Source of the DNA: Pseudomonadota bacterium
GTDB taxonomy: Bacteria; Pseudomonadota; Alphaproteobacteria; Acetobacterales; Acetobacteraceae
Direction of reading: 5' to 3'
NCBI GenBank assembly: GCA_021826485.1
Contig: JAKAZX010000269.1
Location: 1 to 5,855 of the forward strand
DNA: 5,855 nucleotides
Shown: positions 5,652 to 5,855 of the stretch, piece after piece
How positions within the stretch are numbered: position 1 is the first letter of the stretch
How the letters are laid out: each line of letters opens with the position of its first letter
The notes under the pieces: generated by a model
What the model was told of the DNA's origin: nothing
Database searches by the model: none
The model's input: only the letters and a program-made list of their open reading frames with translations
Program-made: the position numbers and the translations under genes

Positions 5652-5669
5652 GGCGCGGCCGTCTAGCCT
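5641..5669 (+). promoter_or_regulatory. Weak candidate promoter for the acetamidase gene
   Basis: TTGCCG (5641-5646) and TAGCCT (5664-5669) are 17 nt apart and match consensus at four and three positions. Transcription would start about 20 nt before the ATG. If real, the amidase gene need not depend on read-through from the BMP gene. Low confidence, because the spacer is a GC-rich palindrome. Confidence 0.22.
5643..5654. repeat. Palindrome GCCGGCGCCGGC, copy 2
   Basis: A perfect 12-bp palindrome identical to 4432-4443, here noncoding, in the spacer between the BMP and acetamidase genes. It overlaps the alternative hairpin. Confidence 0.4.
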
Positions 5670-5695
5670 TCCGCATCGCAGCATGAAGGGCCGCC

Positions 5696-5855
5696 ATGGC
5701 CGCGCACCACCACCTGCACGCCAGCCCGGAAACCTGCCACTGGGGCTATTTCGACGGCACGCTGCCGCCGGTGCTCACCATCGCCGACGGCGACCGGGTG
5801 ACGGTGGAGACCGTGTCCGGCGCGGCGGAGGACCTGCCGCCGCCCGGGTTTCACG
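5696..5855 (+). CDS. Acetamidase/formamidase family protein, N-terminus (partial)
   Basis: The first 53 codons are present; the gene runs off the right edge. The opening MAAHHHLHASPETCHWGYFD, then LPPVLTIADGDRVTVETVSG, is the characteristic start of the FmdA/AmdA family: a His-rich start, the CHWGYFD motif, then a strand with GDxVTVxTVSG. Family enzymes hydrolyse formamide or short aliphatic amides to ammonia and the acid, in the cytoplasm. The ATG at 5696 is preceded by AAGGG 5 nt upstream; an ATG at 5683 is in another frame. The gene follows the BMP gene on the same strand after 98 nt containing two competing hairpins and a weak promoter match. The pairing suggests uptake and deamidation of a nitrogen compound, but the specific substrate cannot be read from this fragment. 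Confidence 0.85.
   Translation, partial: MAAHHHLHASPETCHWGYFDGTLPPVLTIADGDRVTVETVSGAAEDLPPPGFH

Noticed and set aside
4461..5684. A long N-terminal extension of lipB (640-codon frame)
   Set aside because: The extension is antisense to the BMP gene and lipB members do not carry it; the true start is at 4460 or 4415.
5663..5854. A 63-codon minus-strand frame at the right edge
   Set aside because: Antisense to the acetamidase start, which has an SD and the CHWGYFD motif.

Overview
This GC-rich window looks like an ordinary chromosomal segment of a high-GC alphaproteobacterium. An Acetobacteraceae/Rhodospirillales-type host would fit the lipoate, PPK2 and BMP-type genes and the codon use, but that placement is inference. 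I see no tRNA, rRNA, CRISPR array, insertion sequence or phage gene. The window is gene-dense: six complete genes plus two truncated by the window edges. Because of the GC content, long open frames lie antisense to nearly every gene; I treated these as shadows.

Region 1 (about 1-2811, minus strand, read right to left). A gene train starts at 2756. It encodes a small exported protein with a heavy-metal-associated-like fold in which both metal-binding cysteines are alanine. An outer-membrane beta-barrel of MetA/transporter type follows after 3 nt, with a TTG start. After a 66-nt gap with a strong hairpin comes an NtaA/SnaA/DszA-type flavin-dependent monooxygenase (GTG start). Last is the signal-peptide end of an exported protein, probably a transporter solute-binding protein, which runs off the left edge. 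The monooxygenase and exported protein are tightly coupled (11 nt, with the Shine-Dalgarno touching the previous stop). This suggests capture and oxidation of an organic, perhaps sulfur- or nitrogen-containing, substrate.

Region 2 (2872-4460). A class III-like PPK2 polyphosphate:nucleotide phosphotransferase gene (plus) converges on lipB (minus), the octanoyltransferase that starts lipoate attachment. Their stop codons overlap inside the tetranucleotide TTAG, so no dedicated terminator fits between them.

Region 3 (4461-5855, plus strand). Only 48 nt separate lipB from a divergent gene for a BMP/PnrA-type solute-binding protein with a twin-arginine signal. It is followed, beyond a GC-rich hairpin cluster, by the first 53 codons of an acetamidase/formamidase. 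A sigma-54-like -24/-12 element upstream of the BMP gene would fit a nitrogen-scavenging role (uptake of a nucleoside or amide-like compound, and ammonia release from amides), but it is only a sequence match.

Nothing here amounts to a clearly new system. The points most worth checking are the cysteine-less HMA protein paired with an outer-membrane barrel, the possible nitrogen-controlled BMP/amidase unit, and the mutually exclusive hairpins between those last two genes.
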